Part shown: positions 23,917-32,163 of the stretch, in pieces | How positions within the stretch are numbered: position 1 is the first letter of the stretch | Layout: every line of letters starts with the position of its first letter | NCBI GenBank assembly: GCA_052090825.1 | Contig: JBQDBK010000015.1 | Span: 1-32,209, forward strand | DNA length: 32,209 bases | Source: JBQDBK01 sp052090825 | GTDB taxonomy: Bacteria > Bacillota > Clostridia > Tissierellales > Peptoniphilaceae | Direction of reading: 5' to 3' | Made by a program: the position numbers and the translations under genes | Notes under the pieces: generated by a model | What the model was told of the DNA's origin: nothing | What the model saw: only the letters and a program-made list of their open reading frames with translations | Database searches by the model: none

Positions 23917-24243
23917 TTATTCCACTAATGGAATATAATTTATCACAGGTTCTTCATAAGAGTGATTTATTTCAATAATTTTTCTTGATTTTTCCAAATC
24001 TTCTTCCCTTATCCTAAATTCCATTTTTATTTCATCTACTTCATTGACTATACCAATTTCTCCACAATAGGGATCAGCTCCCTCTATAGGTCTAAAATGT
24101 CCCTTTACATTAGTTAAAACAAAGACATAGTCATAGTTGCCTTCTTTTATAATACCCTCTTCATTTAGAGCATTTGCTATTCTTACTACATCTTTTTCTT
24201 GAACAAAAACTTCAACTTTTAAATGTTTTAGCACATATATCAC
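23917..24243 (-). CDS. Free-standing NIF3/YqfO insert-like (PII/CutA fold) protein
   Basis: A 108-residue protein resembling the domain inserted in the middle of YqfO/NIF3-family proteins: VEVFVQEKDVVRIANAL (10-26), an EGNYDYVFVLTN segment, the HFRPIEGADPYCGEIG motif (about 49-64) and the closing HSYEEPVINYIPL (about 94-106). This ferredoxin-like fold is related to CutA/PII and forms trimers; its function alone is unknown. The flanking NIF3 metal-binding halves are absent, so this is either a real stand-alone form (such proteins occur) or a remnant; the intact start and end favour the former. Monocistronic on the minus strand. Confidence 0.75.
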   Translation of the reverse strand: MIYVLKHLKVEVFVQEKDVVRIANALNEEGIIKEGNYDYVFVLTNVKGHFRPIEGADPYCGEIGIVNEVDEIKMEFRIREEDLEKSRKIIEINHSYEEPVINYIPLVE

Positions 24244-24313
24244 CTCGTAGATAAATTATATATTATTAATATTAATTTTTCAATTAAGTTAATTCACTTC
24301 TCTTTTATTATGT

Positions 24314-24319
24314 TATAAT
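24314..24319 (+). promoter_or_regulatory. -10 element of the class V aminotransferase gene
   Basis: A perfect TATAAT lies 16 bases before the start codon's ribosome site region, giving a very short 5' UTR (about 10 bases with AGGTGA at 24327-24332). No good -35 is seen 16-18 bases upstream. Confidence 0.4.
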
Positions 24320-24335
24320 TTCAATAGGTGATTAA

Positions 24336-25463
24336 ATGAAAATATTATGTGCAGGTCCAACTTCTATAGATGATGAAGTTTTAAATGAAATGAGTAAATC
24401 AGCTATGAATCCTGATCTAGATCCAAAATATGAAAGTTATCATAGAAAAGTTGAAGAAAAATATTCAAGATTACTTAATACTAAGTCTACGAGTTTTTTT
24501 ATGCTAGGAGAAGCTATAATATGTCTTGAAGCCTCAATTTGTTCATTAATGGAAAAAGGTGAGAAAGTATTAGTTATATATAATGGCTTTTTTGGAGAAG
24601 GATTTAGCGAATATGTAGAAAATTTTGGAGGTATAGCTTATAAATTTAAAAGTGACTTTAGAAAAGGAATCGACGTAAAAAAGCTTGAAAGCTTTTTAAA
24701 AGAAAATAATGATTTTTCAATTGCCACACTTGTTCATTGCGAAACACCTTCTGGCTTAACTAATAATATAAAAGAAATTTGTAGTCTTTTAAAAAGATAT
24801 AATATTCTTACTATTGTTGATAGTGTTTCTGCCATAGGTGGAGAGTACATAAACTTTGATGAATCAAATGCCGATATTATGATTGGAGGTTCACAAAAAT
24901 GTTTAAGTGCACCTGTTGGAATTGGAATGATAACCCTTTCTGATAAGGCTAAAGAAAAAATTTCTACTAGAAAAACTAAGGTTCCTAGTTATTATTTAAA
25001 CTTTGAAAACTACTATAATTTTAAAGGGGCTCCCTTCCCATACACTATGAATGAAAACCTTATTTATGCCCTAGATAAAGCTTTAGATTTAGCATTAGAA
25101 AAAGATTTTGCTGGTCTTCATAAAAAATATGCTAGTATAACTAGGGAAGTCTTTCTAAATTGTAATTTTGAACTTTATCCAAAAGATAGCTTTTCAAATA
25201 CAGTTACCACAATTATAACTCCTAAAGGAATAACAAGTGAAGCCCTTCTAGAAAAAATGAGAGAGAAAAATATAGCAATATCTAAGGGAGTTGGGGATCT
25301 TAAAGATAAAGTATTTAGAATTGGTCACATGGGAAATAATATTTCTTATGAAAACTTTCTAGAACTTTTTGAAAAACTTGACCATAGCTTTGAGGAATTA
25401 AATATAAAACTAACATCTTCTTTAAGAGATGAATTTGTAAAACTTTATAAAGCATATAAATAA
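24336..25463 (+). CDS. Class V aminotransferase (alanine-glyoxylate/serine-pyruvate type)
   Basis: A 375-residue fold-type I PLP enzyme of the class V family that includes alanine-glyoxylate, serine-pyruvate and 2-aminoethylphosphonate transaminases. The start CAGPTSIDDEVLNEM matches the GPT opening of this group. PLP contacts are D162 (TIVDSVSAIGGE) and the Schiff-base lysine K188 (GGSQKCLSAPVGIG), and HCETPSG (134-140) is typical. The amino donor and acceptor cannot be read from sequence; given the serine and threonine enzymes nearby, serine or alanine to glyoxylate/pyruvate is plausible (inference). Monocistronic, ending in a terminator. Confidence 0.85.
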   Translation: MKILCAGPTSIDDEVLNEMSKSAMNPDLDPKYESYHRKVEEKYSRLLNTKSTSFFMLGEAIICLEASICSLMEKGEKVLVIYNGFFGEGFSEYVENFGGIAYKFKSDFRKGIDVKKLESFLKENNDFSIATLVHCETPSGLTNNIKEICSLLKRYNILTIVDSVSAIGGEYINFDESNADIMIGGSQKCLSAPVGIGMITLSDKAKEKISTRKTKVPSYYLNFENYYNFKGAPFPYTMNENLIYALDKALDLALEKDFAGLHKKYASITREVFLNCNFELYPKDSFSNTVTTIITPKGITSEALLEKMREKNIAISKGVGDLKDKVFRIGHMGNNISYENFLELFEKLDHSFEELNIKLTSSLRDEFVKLYKAYK

Positions 25464-25495
25464 GGCAGAAAAATTTCTGCCTTATTACTTTTATT
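25460..25495 (+). terminator. Terminator between class V aminotransferase and holin-like gene
   Basis: ATAAGGCAGAAA (25460-25471) pairs with TTTCTGCCTTAT (25474-25485), followed by a T-rich stretch. The stop codon of the upstream gene lies in the left arm; the convergent gene's stop begins at 25496. Confidence 0.8.
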
Positions 25496-25828
25496 TTAAA
25501 CTTTAAAAGTTTTTTCTCCTGGTATAATCATATCCACTATTCCAAGAACAAAGGCTCCTATCAAAGCCCCTATTAATCCTGTTGAAAATCCATCTACTAA
25601 GACTCCTGCTAAATATAATATTATTGCTGTTGTTAGAAAACCAACACTTCCTCTTCCTGCTCTTGAATTATCAATATTTGTAAATCTTAATACTGCCCAA
25701 TCTAAAAGTCCTATTACTATAGCTGTAACAACAGCTGCTGAAAAATTAGATACTTTCATTGGGCTTAATAAAGCTGCTAAAGCTATTGCTATAGCAGAAA
25801 CAAAAATTTTTAAAAGTAATTTTATCAT
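25496..25828 (-). CDS. Phage holin family 4-like (YvlD-type) membrane protein
   Basis: A 110-residue, very hydrophobic protein with about four membrane helices (roughly 3-21, 30-49, 62-81, 84-102). It resembles the PF04020-like small membrane proteins (YvlD and phage holin family 4) through its length, the VSNFSAAVVTAIVIGLLDW segment and the closing LIGALIGAFVLGIVDMIIPG. Chromosomal members are not lysis proteins as far as known; some belong to envelope-stress operons. No endolysin or other phage gene is nearby. TGGAGGA precedes the ATG. Confidence 0.7.
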   Translation of the reverse strand: MIKLLLKIFVSAIAIALAALLSPMKVSNFSAAVVTAIVIGLLDWAVLRFTNIDNSRAGRGSVGFLTTAIILYLAGVLVDGFSTGLIGALIGAFVLGIVDMIIPGEKTFKV

Positions 25829-26589
25829 CTTATTCCTCCATTGTATAAATAAAAACCTATATTTATATTTATATCCTTTGTATATAATTTTTAAACAAAA
25901 TCAACTTTTCTAAATTTAACTTTTTCACATAAGATAATTAAACTCAAAATCAGCATAATCATAATTATATTAATTTATTGTGTAATAAAACTAGGTAATA
26001 AAACCTAATATAAATAATTCTTTCAATAAATTTAAACAAATAAACTGATACTACCTTAACAATTTTTTATTTATCTCAATTGAAGCCCTTGATTTCTTGA
26101 TTTTTTATTTTCTTCTAAAATCATTATAAGTTAAATGATTTTCTAGACATATTCAAAAAATAAGTTCTATATTAAAAATAAAATTTCAATAATTATTAAT
26201 TTAAAGGGTATATATACATTAAATAATTACTACGATAAATTATTTAAATTTAACTTAAATAACTATTTACCTAGATTTTACATAGTCTTTAGTGAGAAGT
26301 TTTTGACTTAAACTATTAATTGTATTGAAACTTAAAACTATTTATAAATGTAAAAGTAGTGTTTTAAAGAGACAAATTATTGTATTTAGTTTTAATAGAA
26401 GCTTATTTATAAATTTATATTATTACTCTGAAATTGAAATAAGGTGGTGATTAAAAAATATACTTAAAAAATTAGTATTTACAAAGTTAATGTAGCCTAA
26501 AAAATTAATGTTAATTAAGATAGTTACAACTTTTATACGACTAATATTGTGTTTTATAAAATAAACTATATTTATTTAGGGGGTAAATT
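25829..26589. other. 761-base intergenic region without a recognisable gene
   Basis: Very AT-rich spacer between the divergent holin-like gene and phaE. I find no coding frame with a ribosome site, no RNA gene fold and no terminator-type hairpin. It holds short repeats such as TAGGT/ACCTA (25993-26007 region) and an isolated AAGGTGGTG (26442-26450) that is followed by only five codons. The promoter of the pha genes must lie here, but no well-spaced -35/-10 pair is convincing; GGGGG just before phaE is its ribosome site. Confidence 0.6.
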
Positions 26590-27795
26590 ATGTTTAACAA
26601 TTTTGAAACTTGGAATGAAATTTACAAAAATCAACAAAATATAATGAAAACTTGGTCCGAACTTTTAAAAAATTCATCTACAAATGAAAATTTTAATAAC
26701 TTTACTTTTCCAAATTTTAATAATTATGCTAATATAGATTTTCTAAAACAACAGCAGCAAATGTTGGAAATATGGAAAGAATTTGCAGATGGAAATATTA
26801 AAAATTTTGAAGATATTACTCCACAGTTAGAAAAGTGGCAAGATTTAATGAAAAATTATAATTTTTTAGAAGCTGGACAATTAATATCAGCAAATACAGG
26901 TGATTTATTTGAAAAGATTATGAATTCAAATAAATTTTACCTAAATTTTTACAAAATATGGCAAAACCTTAATCAAGAACTACTAGAACCTAATAGTAGA
27001 GAATTTAAAGAACAACTTGAAAAAGTAATGGAGAATTATGACAAGATATTAGTAGAAAATTTTATTCCTCTATTTCCCGATGAAATACAAGGCTTATTTA
27101 TAAATCCATATAATTCTATAAAATCCTTAACTAAGTCACTTTCTAATTTTTACAATCCTTGGGAAAAAATAGGACAAGAAATTAGCGATATTTATATGAA
27201 AGCTATGCTGACCAATGATCCTTCAAAATTATCTGAAGCTTTAGCTATATGGAAAGAAGGCTATGATAAGACTTTTGGGGCTTTAATAAAATCTCCTGTA
27301 CTTGGTAGTTCAAAAGAAACTATTGAGCAAAACAACAAAATGATAAATGCTTTAATTGATTTCCTAATTATATATGGGGAATTCTTAACTAAAATAAATA
27401 ATGTAACCAATGAAAAGAGTAAAGAAGTTTTTAAAAATTATTTCCAACTTCTTAAAGAAGGTGCTGAACCTAAAACATTTAATGAATTTTATAAATTCTG
27501 GTCTTCAAAAGTAGAAAAATCTCTAAATGAATATTTTTATACTGATGAATTCTCTAAAATTATATCTTTTACTGCTGATGCAGCATTAAAATTCAAAATG
27601 GAAGCAGACAAAACTACCGAAAATTTATTAGAAAATTATCCAATAGTAACTAAATCAGAAGTAGATGGAGTTTATAAAAATGTTTATGATTTGAAAAAAG
27701 AAGTTAAAGCACTAAAAAAGGAAATTGATAATATTAATCAGCTAATAAATTCTAAAGATACTAATAATTCTAAAGATACTAATGATGAAAAATAA
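26590..27795 (+). CDS. phaE: Class III PHA synthase subunit PhaE
   Basis: Non-catalytic partner of PhaC in class III polyhydroxyalkanoate synthase. The 401-residue, mostly helical protein is rich in Trp, Asn and Lys at its start (ETWNEIYKNQQNIMKTWSELL) and ends in a coiled coil (about 358-388, VYDLKKEVKALKKEIDNI), the arrangement of PhaE family proteins. The last residues carry a short duplication (NSKDTNNSKDTN). Identification depends partly on the adjacent phaC 51 bases downstream. AGGGGGT lies about 7 bases before the ATG. Class III synthases were first known from purple sulphur bacteria such as Allochromatium. Confidence 0.85.
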   Translation: MFNNFETWNEIYKNQQNIMKTWSELLKNSSTNENFNNFTFPNFNNYANIDFLKQQQQMLEIWKEFADGNIKNFEDITPQLEKWQDLMKNYNFLEAGQLISANTGDLFEKIMNSNKFYLNFYKIWQNLNQELLEPNSREFKEQLEKVMENYDKILVENFIPLFPDEIQGLFINPYNSIKSLTKSLSNFYNPWEKIGQEISDIYMKAMLTNDPSKLSEALAIWKEGYDKTFGALIKSPVLGSSKETIEQNNKMINALIDFLIIYGEFLTKINNVTNEKSKEVFKNYFQLLKEGAEPKTFNEFYKFWSSKVEKSLNEYFYTDEFSKIISFTADAALKFKMEADKTTENLLENYPIVTKSEVDGVYKNVYDLKKEVKALKKEIDNINQLINSKDTNNSKDTNDEK

Positions 27796-27846
27796 ATATT
27801 GTTTTAAAATAATTTTTATAAATTAAAAATATAGGAGGTTTTTATT

Positions 27847-28926
27847 TTGAACGAAACAAATTATAACAATTTTTTTGATTTCAAAGAGTCTTTTAATGAG
27901 ATTAAAGAATCGCAAGAAAAATTGATTAATAGTTTAAATACAATGCTTCAAGTTAGAGATGATGAGGCGAATCTTACACCAAGAGAGCTCGTACACACAG
28001 AAGATAAATTGAAACTTTATCATTACAAAAAACAAAGTAGTTACGTTTCAAAAGTTCCAACACTTATAGTGTATGCTCTAGTAAATACACCTGCAATGAT
28101 GGATATAAACCAAGACAAGAGTTTTATAAAAAAACTACTTGAAAATGGAATGGATTTATATCTAATCGAATGGGGATTCCCTACAGCTGATGATAAATAT
28201 ATTACTTTAGAAGACTATGTAGAAGAATATATAGATGGATGTGTAGAGCATATCCTAAAAACAACAGGATCTGAAAAATTAAATATATTGGGAGTTTGTC
28301 AAGGGGGAACTCTTTCTCTTATGTATACTGCTCTACATCCTGATAAAGTAAAAAATTTAATAACAATGGTTACCCCGGTTGATTTCTCATCAAATGATGG
28401 TTTGTTATTCAAATGGGGAAAACATTTAAATGCTGATAATATGGTAGATACTTATGGAGTGATTCCTGGCAAGTTCATGAATGCTGGATTTTTATCACTT
28501 AGACCATTATATTTAATGTTTAATAAGTATGTAGATTTAATAAATGATTTAGATGATAAGGATGATATGTCAAACTTTATGACTATGGAGCGTTGGATTT
28601 TTAATAGTCCAGGCCAAGCTGGAGAAGCATTTAGACAATTTATAAATGACCTTTATCATGATAACAAACTTATTAAGGGTACTATGATGTTAGGAGATAA
28701 AACAATCAACCTTAAAAATATCACTCATCCTATTTTAAATCTATTTGCAGAAAGAGACAACCAGGTTCCTAATGCAGCTTCTAAACCTTTAGAAAAATAT
28801 GTTTCTAGCAAGGACATTACAACAAAAAGTTTTCCTACAGGTCATATAGGTATGTTCGTTAGTGGTAGATCTCAAAAAGAGGTTGCTCCAACTATAAGTG
28901 AATGGGTTAAAAAAAGATCAAGATAA
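27847..28926 (+). CDS. phaC: Class III PHA synthase catalytic subunit PhaC
   Basis: Polymerises (R)-3-hydroxyacyl-CoA into polyester on cytoplasmic granules. The 359-residue alpha/beta hydrolase-fold protein has the lipase-like box GVCQGG (149-154) with nucleophile C151, plus D304 (FAERDNQVPN) and H333 (PTGHIGMF). These match the Cys-Asp-His triad and length of the class III enzyme, whose residues are C149, D302 and H331 in Allochromatium. WIFNSPGQAGEAFRQF (250-265) is also conserved. It begins at TTG: AGGAGG (27833-27838) lies 8 bases upstream and the next Met is residue 33. All catalytic residues are intact, so the enzyme should be active with PhaE. Confidence 0.93.
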   Translation: MNETNYNNFFDFKESFNEIKESQEKLINSLNTMLQVRDDEANLTPRELVHTEDKLKLYHYKKQSSYVSKVPTLIVYALVNTPAMMDINQDKSFIKKLLENGMDLYLIEWGFPTADDKYITLEDYVEEYIDGCVEHILKTTGSEKLNILGVCQGGTLSLMYTALHPDKVKNLITMVTPVDFSSNDGLLFKWGKHLNADNMVDTYGVIPGKFMNAGFLSLRPLYLMFNKYVDLINDLDDKDDMSNFMTMERWIFNSPGQAGEAFRQFINDLYHDNKLIKGTMMLGDKTINLKNITHPILNLFAERDNQVPNAASKPLEKYVSSKDITTKSFPTGHIGMFVSGRSQKEVAPTISEWVKKRSR

Positions 28927-28966
28927 TTTTATTATTATCAGTATACTGAATATGAGGATGATTAGG

Positions 28967-29383
28967 ATGAAAATAAAAAAAATTGAAGATATAAAAATAG
29001 GCGATAGCGAGTCTTTTACCAAAACTGTTACAGAAAGTGATATCTATAATTTCGCAGGTATTTCTGGAGATTTCAATCCTGCTCATATAGATGATATATA
29101 TGCTAAAAATAGCATGTTCAAGGGTAGAATAGCACATGGGATGTTAGTGTCTAGCTTTATTTCTACTGTTTTAGGTGGCTTACTCCCTGGTCCTGGATCA
29201 ATATATCTAAGCCAAAATTTAAAATTTCTAAAGCCTGTTTATTATAATGATACGATAACAGCTAAATGTACAGTTTCTAAAATTATAAAAGATAAAAATA
29301 TAATTAACTTAGATACCACTTGTACAAACCAAAATGATGAGATAGTTATAAGTGGCGAAGCTAGCATCTTATTGCCTAAATAA
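28967..29383 (+). CDS. phaJ: MaoC-like (R)-specific enoyl-CoA hydratase
   Basis: A 138-residue hot-dog-fold hydratase that adds water to trans-2-enoyl-CoA to give (R)-3-hydroxyacyl-CoA, the monomer for PhaC. The hydratase-2 motif FAGISGDFNPAHIDDIYA (about 27-44) contains the catalytic Asp and His, and GRIAHGMLVSSFIST (about 53-67) is the second family signature. Several in-frame ATGs exist upstream; the one at 28967 has GAGG nine bases before it and gives the usual family length. It follows phaC by 40 bases and is closed by a terminator, so phaE-phaC-phaJ form one operon. Confidence 0.9.
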   Translation: MKIKKIEDIKIGDSESFTKTVTESDIYNFAGISGDFNPAHIDDIYAKNSMFKGRIAHGMLVSSFISTVLGGLLPGPGSIYLSQNLKFLKPVYYNDTITAKCTVSKIIKDKNIINLDTTCTNQNDEIVISGEASILLPK

Positions 29384-29395
29384 AATTATTTTCCC

Positions 29396-29430
29396 AAATA
29401 GAGTGAGTTAACCTCACTCTATTTTTATTT
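29396..29430 (+). terminator. Terminator of the pha operon
   Basis: AAATAGAGTGAG (29396-29407) pairs perfectly with CTCACTCTATTT (29413-29424) around a 5-base loop and is followed by a T-rich tail. Confidence 0.88.
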
Positions 29431-29484
29431 TAAATGCGTTAAACCTATTTTAATAATTTTATGTTTTATTTTAAAAAATAACAC

Positions 29485-29513
29485 TTGCACTTTATAGTGA
29501 TAATGTGTATAAT
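29485..29513 (+). promoter_or_regulatory. Sigma-A promoter of the T-box/ABC transporter operon
   Basis: TTGCAC (29485-29490), a 17-base spacer and a perfect TATAAT (29508-29513) put the transcript start near 29520, directly before the T-box leader. Confidence 0.85.
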
Positions 29514-29529
29514 TGATAAAAATAAACGT

Positions 29530-29776
29530 TGAAGAGAAGAGTAAGAATTATAAAAGCTTATAGAGAGTGTTTGCTTGGTGAAAAAACATAGTGGAGTAAT
29601 TCTGAAAAAAGCCTCTGAGTTTTTTGTAGGATATTGTGATTACAAAACGTGGAGCTCACGTTACAGGGCAAAGATATGTAAGTATCTTGTAGAGATAAAT
29701 TTGGCAACAAATTTGTGAACTTGGGTGGTAACACGTTAGTATAGCTTTCGTCCCTTTTTGGGATGGAAGCTTTTTT
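29530..29776 (+). promoter_or_regulatory. T-box leader, lysine specifier (AAA)
   Basis: A tRNA-sensing transcription-termination leader. Stem I: AGAATTA (29544-29550) pairs with TAATTCT (29597-29603), with the loop-E pair AGTA (29540-29543) opposite GAA (29604-29606). The four A and one G that follow make the specifier codon AAA or AAG in any register, both lysine. Distal AGAGAG and GGTG elements lie at 29572-29590. Further hairpins are AACGTG/CACGTT (29646-29662), AAGATA/TATCTT (29671-29688) and AAATTTG/CAAATTT (29697-29714). The T-box core TGGGTGGTAACACG is at 29722-29735. The terminator pairs 29743-29754 with 29760-29771 before a T-run. Uncharged tRNA-Lys would thus switch on the ABC transporter. 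Confidence 0.9.
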
Positions 29777-29792
29777 ATTTAAGGAGGAGAAT

Positions 29793-30647
29793 ATGAAATT
29801 TAATATTAAAAAGATTAGTCTATTGTCATTAGCCATTACTATGGTATTACCTTTGGTATCTTGTGGGAATAAAGATGTTAATCAAGCTAGCGAAAGTTCT
29901 ATTGATAATAATGAACTTAAAGTTGGCATGGAATGTATGTACGCTCCCTACAACTGGACCCAAAAAGATGACTCTAATGGTGCTGTTAAAATAGAAGATA
30001 GCAATCAATATGCTTGTGGCTATGATGTTGAGATAGCAAAAAAAATTGCTGATGGATTAGGAAAAGAACTCAAAATTGTTAAAACAGAATGGGATGGACT
30101 TCCACCTGCTGTACAATCGGGCAAGATAGATGTAATTATAGCTGGTATGTCTCCAACTGAAGACAGACGACAAAATATGGATTTTTCTTCTCCCTATTGG
30201 CAATCTGAATTAATTATGATTGTTAAGGAGGACTCTAAATTTGCTAATGCAGAAAGTCTATCTGACTTTAGTGGAGCGAAAATTACTGGTCAATTAAATA
30301 CTGTTCACTATTCTGTTATAGACCAAATTGAAGGTGCTATAAAGGAAGAAGCTATGGGAGATTTTATGCAAGAGAGAATTGCTCTTCAATCTGGAAAAAT
30401 TGATGCCTATGTTGCAGAAACCCCTGAAGGAATTTCTGTAAAGAATGCTATGCCCGGCTTTACTTATGTAAGCTTTGATAAAGAAGAGGGCTTTAAAACT
30501 GAGGATACTGAAAGACAAGTTGCAGTTGGATTAAAAAAAGGATCAAGTTTAACTGAAGAAATCAATAAGATTATTGAGTCTATATCTGAAGAAGACAGAC
30601 AAAAATTGATGGAAGAAGCGATTATTAACCAACCTACTTCAAATTAG
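29793..30647 (+). CDS. Amino-acid ABC transporter substrate-binding lipoprotein (probably lysine)
   Basis: Family 3 (SBP_bac_3) extracellular solute-binding protein, 284 residues. A lipoprotein signal peptide ends in LPLVSCG, so C24 would be lipidated and tether it to the outer face of the membrane. The mature part shows LKVGMECMYAPYNW, GYDVEIAKKIADGLGK, IIAGMSPTEDRRQNMDFSSPYW and the late LQSGKIDAYVAETPEG, typical of polar amino-acid binders. AAGGAGGAG supports the ATG at 29793; an in-frame ATG at 29763 lies in the T-box terminator and is rejected. The lysine specificity is inferred from the T-box, not from binding-site residues. Confidence 0.9.
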   Translation: MKFNIKKISLLSLAITMVLPLVSCGNKDVNQASESSIDNNELKVGMECMYAPYNWTQKDDSNGAVKIEDSNQYACGYDVEIAKKIADGLGKELKIVKTEWDGLPPAVQSGKIDVIIAGMSPTEDRRQNMDFSSPYWQSELIMIVKEDSKFANAESLSDFSGAKITGQLNTVHYSVIDQIEGAIKEEAMGDFMQERIALQSGKIDAYVAETPEGISVKNAMPGFTYVSFDKEEGFKTEDTERQVAVGLKKGSSLTEEINKIIESISEEDRQKLMEEAIINQPTSN

Positions 30648-30657
30648 GAGGAACAAT

Positions 30658-31386
30658 ATGTTAAGCAAGATGTTAGATGTTCTAATAAGTAATAAGGAAA
30701 TGTTTATTTCTGGAACTATCACAACTTTAAAGATATCTATAGTTGGTACTATAATAGGTCTTATTATTGGCCTTTTAATAGGTATTATAAAAACTATACC
30801 TAGACAAAAAGGTATAAAATCCATTATACAAAAAATAATAAACTTTCTTATTGGAGCCTATATATTAGTATTTAGAGGCACTCCAATGATGGTACAAGCC
30901 ATGGTTATCTACTATGGCGCTCCAATACTTTTTGGTCTAGACATCCCCTCTATTCCAGCGGCTTTCTTTATTGTTTCAATAAATACGGGAGCCTACATGG
31001 CAGAAGTCGTTCGTGGAGGTATACTTGCTATCGATGATGGCCAACTTGAAGCCGCTACAGCTTCTGGATTTAGTCACTTCCAAGCTATGAGATATATCAT
31101 ACTTCCTCAAGCTATAAGGAATATTCTACCTGCTACTGGAAATGAATTTATTATAAACATAAAAGACACTTGTGTTTTAAATGTAATATCTGTATCAGAA
31201 TTATTCTTTGCAACAAAGTCTATAGCAGGAACTAACTTTGATTTCTTTACTCCTTTTGCTATAACTTCAATTATTTATTTACTTTTAACTTCAGTAATTA
31301 CTATAATCTTACGATTTATTGAAAATTATATGTCTGGTTCTAAAAACTATGAAGTAAATATAGTTAGTAACCAAATGCAAGTTTAG
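30658..31386 (+). CDS. Amino-acid ABC transporter permease (HisM/GlnP type)
   Basis: A 242-residue inner-membrane permease with about five helices. It has the family opening ISGTITTLKISIVGTIIGLIIG (about 18-38), RGTPMMVQ (76-83) and the EAA loop EAATASGFSHFQAMRYIILPQAIRN (about 131-155), which docks the ATPase. AGGAGG lies 6 bases before the ATG, 10 bases after the binding-protein stop. It probably forms a homodimeric channel, since only one permease gene is present. Confidence 0.92.
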   Translation: MLSKMLDVLISNKEMFISGTITTLKISIVGTIIGLIIGLLIGIIKTIPRQKGIKSIIQKIINFLIGAYILVFRGTPMMVQAMVIYYGAPILFGLDIPSIPAAFFIVSINTGAYMAEVVRGGILAIDDGQLEAATASGFSHFQAMRYIILPQAIRNILPATGNEFIINIKDTCVLNVISVSELFFATKSIAGTNFDFFTPFAITSIIYLLLTSVITIILRFIENYMSGSKNYEVNIVSNQMQV

Positions 31387-31422
31387 ATTATAAATATATA
31401 AAATATAAATTTAGGAGATATT

Positions 31423-32163
31423 ATGGAAAATATATTAAAAATTCAACATCTAGCTAAAACTTTTGGAGAACATGAAGTTTTAAAAGATATTAATTTTGAT
31501 GTCAACAAAGGAGAAGTTATTAGCATTATAGGTTCTTCCGGGTCAGGTAAATCTACTCTCCTTAGATGTATAAATTTATTAGAAGTCCCTTCTAAGGGAC
31601 AAATAATTTTTAAAGATAAAAATATACTTGATAAAGAATCAAATATTAAAAAAATTAGGACGGATATGGGAATGGTCTTTCAAAATTTTAATCTTTATAA
31701 CAATTTAAATGTTTTAGAGAATTGTACAATAGGACCTGAAAAAATTCTTAATAAATCTAAGACAGAAGCTAAAGAAAGTGCTTTAAGAAACCTTACTGAT
31801 GTAGGCATGGAAAAATTTATAAATGCTAGACCATCTCAACTATCAGGTGGACAAAAGCAAAGGGTTGCAATAGCTAGAAGCCTATGCATGAATCCTGAAG
31901 TTATGTTATTTGACGAACCTACTTCTGCCCTTGATCCTGAAATGATTGGTGATGTTTTAAATATAATGGTTAAGTTGGCAAAAAGAGGTTTAACCATGTT
32001 AGTTGTAACCCATGAAATGGGATTTGCTAGAGACGTATCATCTAAGGTTATTTTTATGGACAAGGGTTATATCCTAGAGGAAGGAAGCCCTAAAGAAATT
32101 TTCGAAAATCCTAAAGAAGATAGAACTAAAGAGTTCTTATTTAGAATATTAAAGGAAAATTAA
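31423..32163 (+). CDS. Amino-acid ABC transporter ATP-binding protein (GlnQ/HisP type)
   Basis: A 246-residue cytoplasmic ATPase powering the transporter. Walker A GSSGSGKS (37-44), Q-loop FQNFNLY (86-92), signature LSGGQ (140-144), Walker B VMLFDE (160-165) and H-loop VVTHEMGFARD are complete and typical of the polar amino-acid uptake family. TAGGAG lies upstream of the ATG, 36 bases after the permease stop. It is the last gene of the T-box operon in the window; the remaining 46 bases hold no gene that can be called. Confidence 0.93.
   Translation: MENILKIQHLAKTFGEHEVLKDINFDVNKGEVISIIGSSGSGKSTLLRCINLLEVPSKGQIIFKDKNILDKESNIKKIRTDMGMVFQNFNLYNNLNVLENCTIGPEKILNKSKTEAKESALRNLTDVGMEKFINARPSQLSGGQKQRVAIARSLCMNPEVMLFDEPTSALDPEMIGDVLNIMVKLAKRGLTMLVVTHEMGFARDVSSKVIFMDKGYILEEGSPKEIFENPKEDRTKEFLFRILKEN

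Noticed and set aside
25496..25828. Prophage remnant indicated by the holin-like gene
   Set aside because: No endolysin, capsid, integrase or attachment repeats; the family has many chromosomal non-phage members.
27736..27784. Tandem repeat at the phaE 3' end as a repeat element
   Set aside because: Only two short copies encoding NSKDT in a disordered tail; no wider array.
28898..28966. Longer phaJ starting inside phaC
   Set aside because: The first 23 residues do not resemble the hydratase family, and the ATG at 28967 has a ribosome site and gives normal length.
29763..29792. Earlier start of the binding lipoprotein
   Set aside because: That ATG lies in the right arm of the T-box terminator; the lipoprotein signal peptide begins properly at 29793 after AAGGAGGAG.
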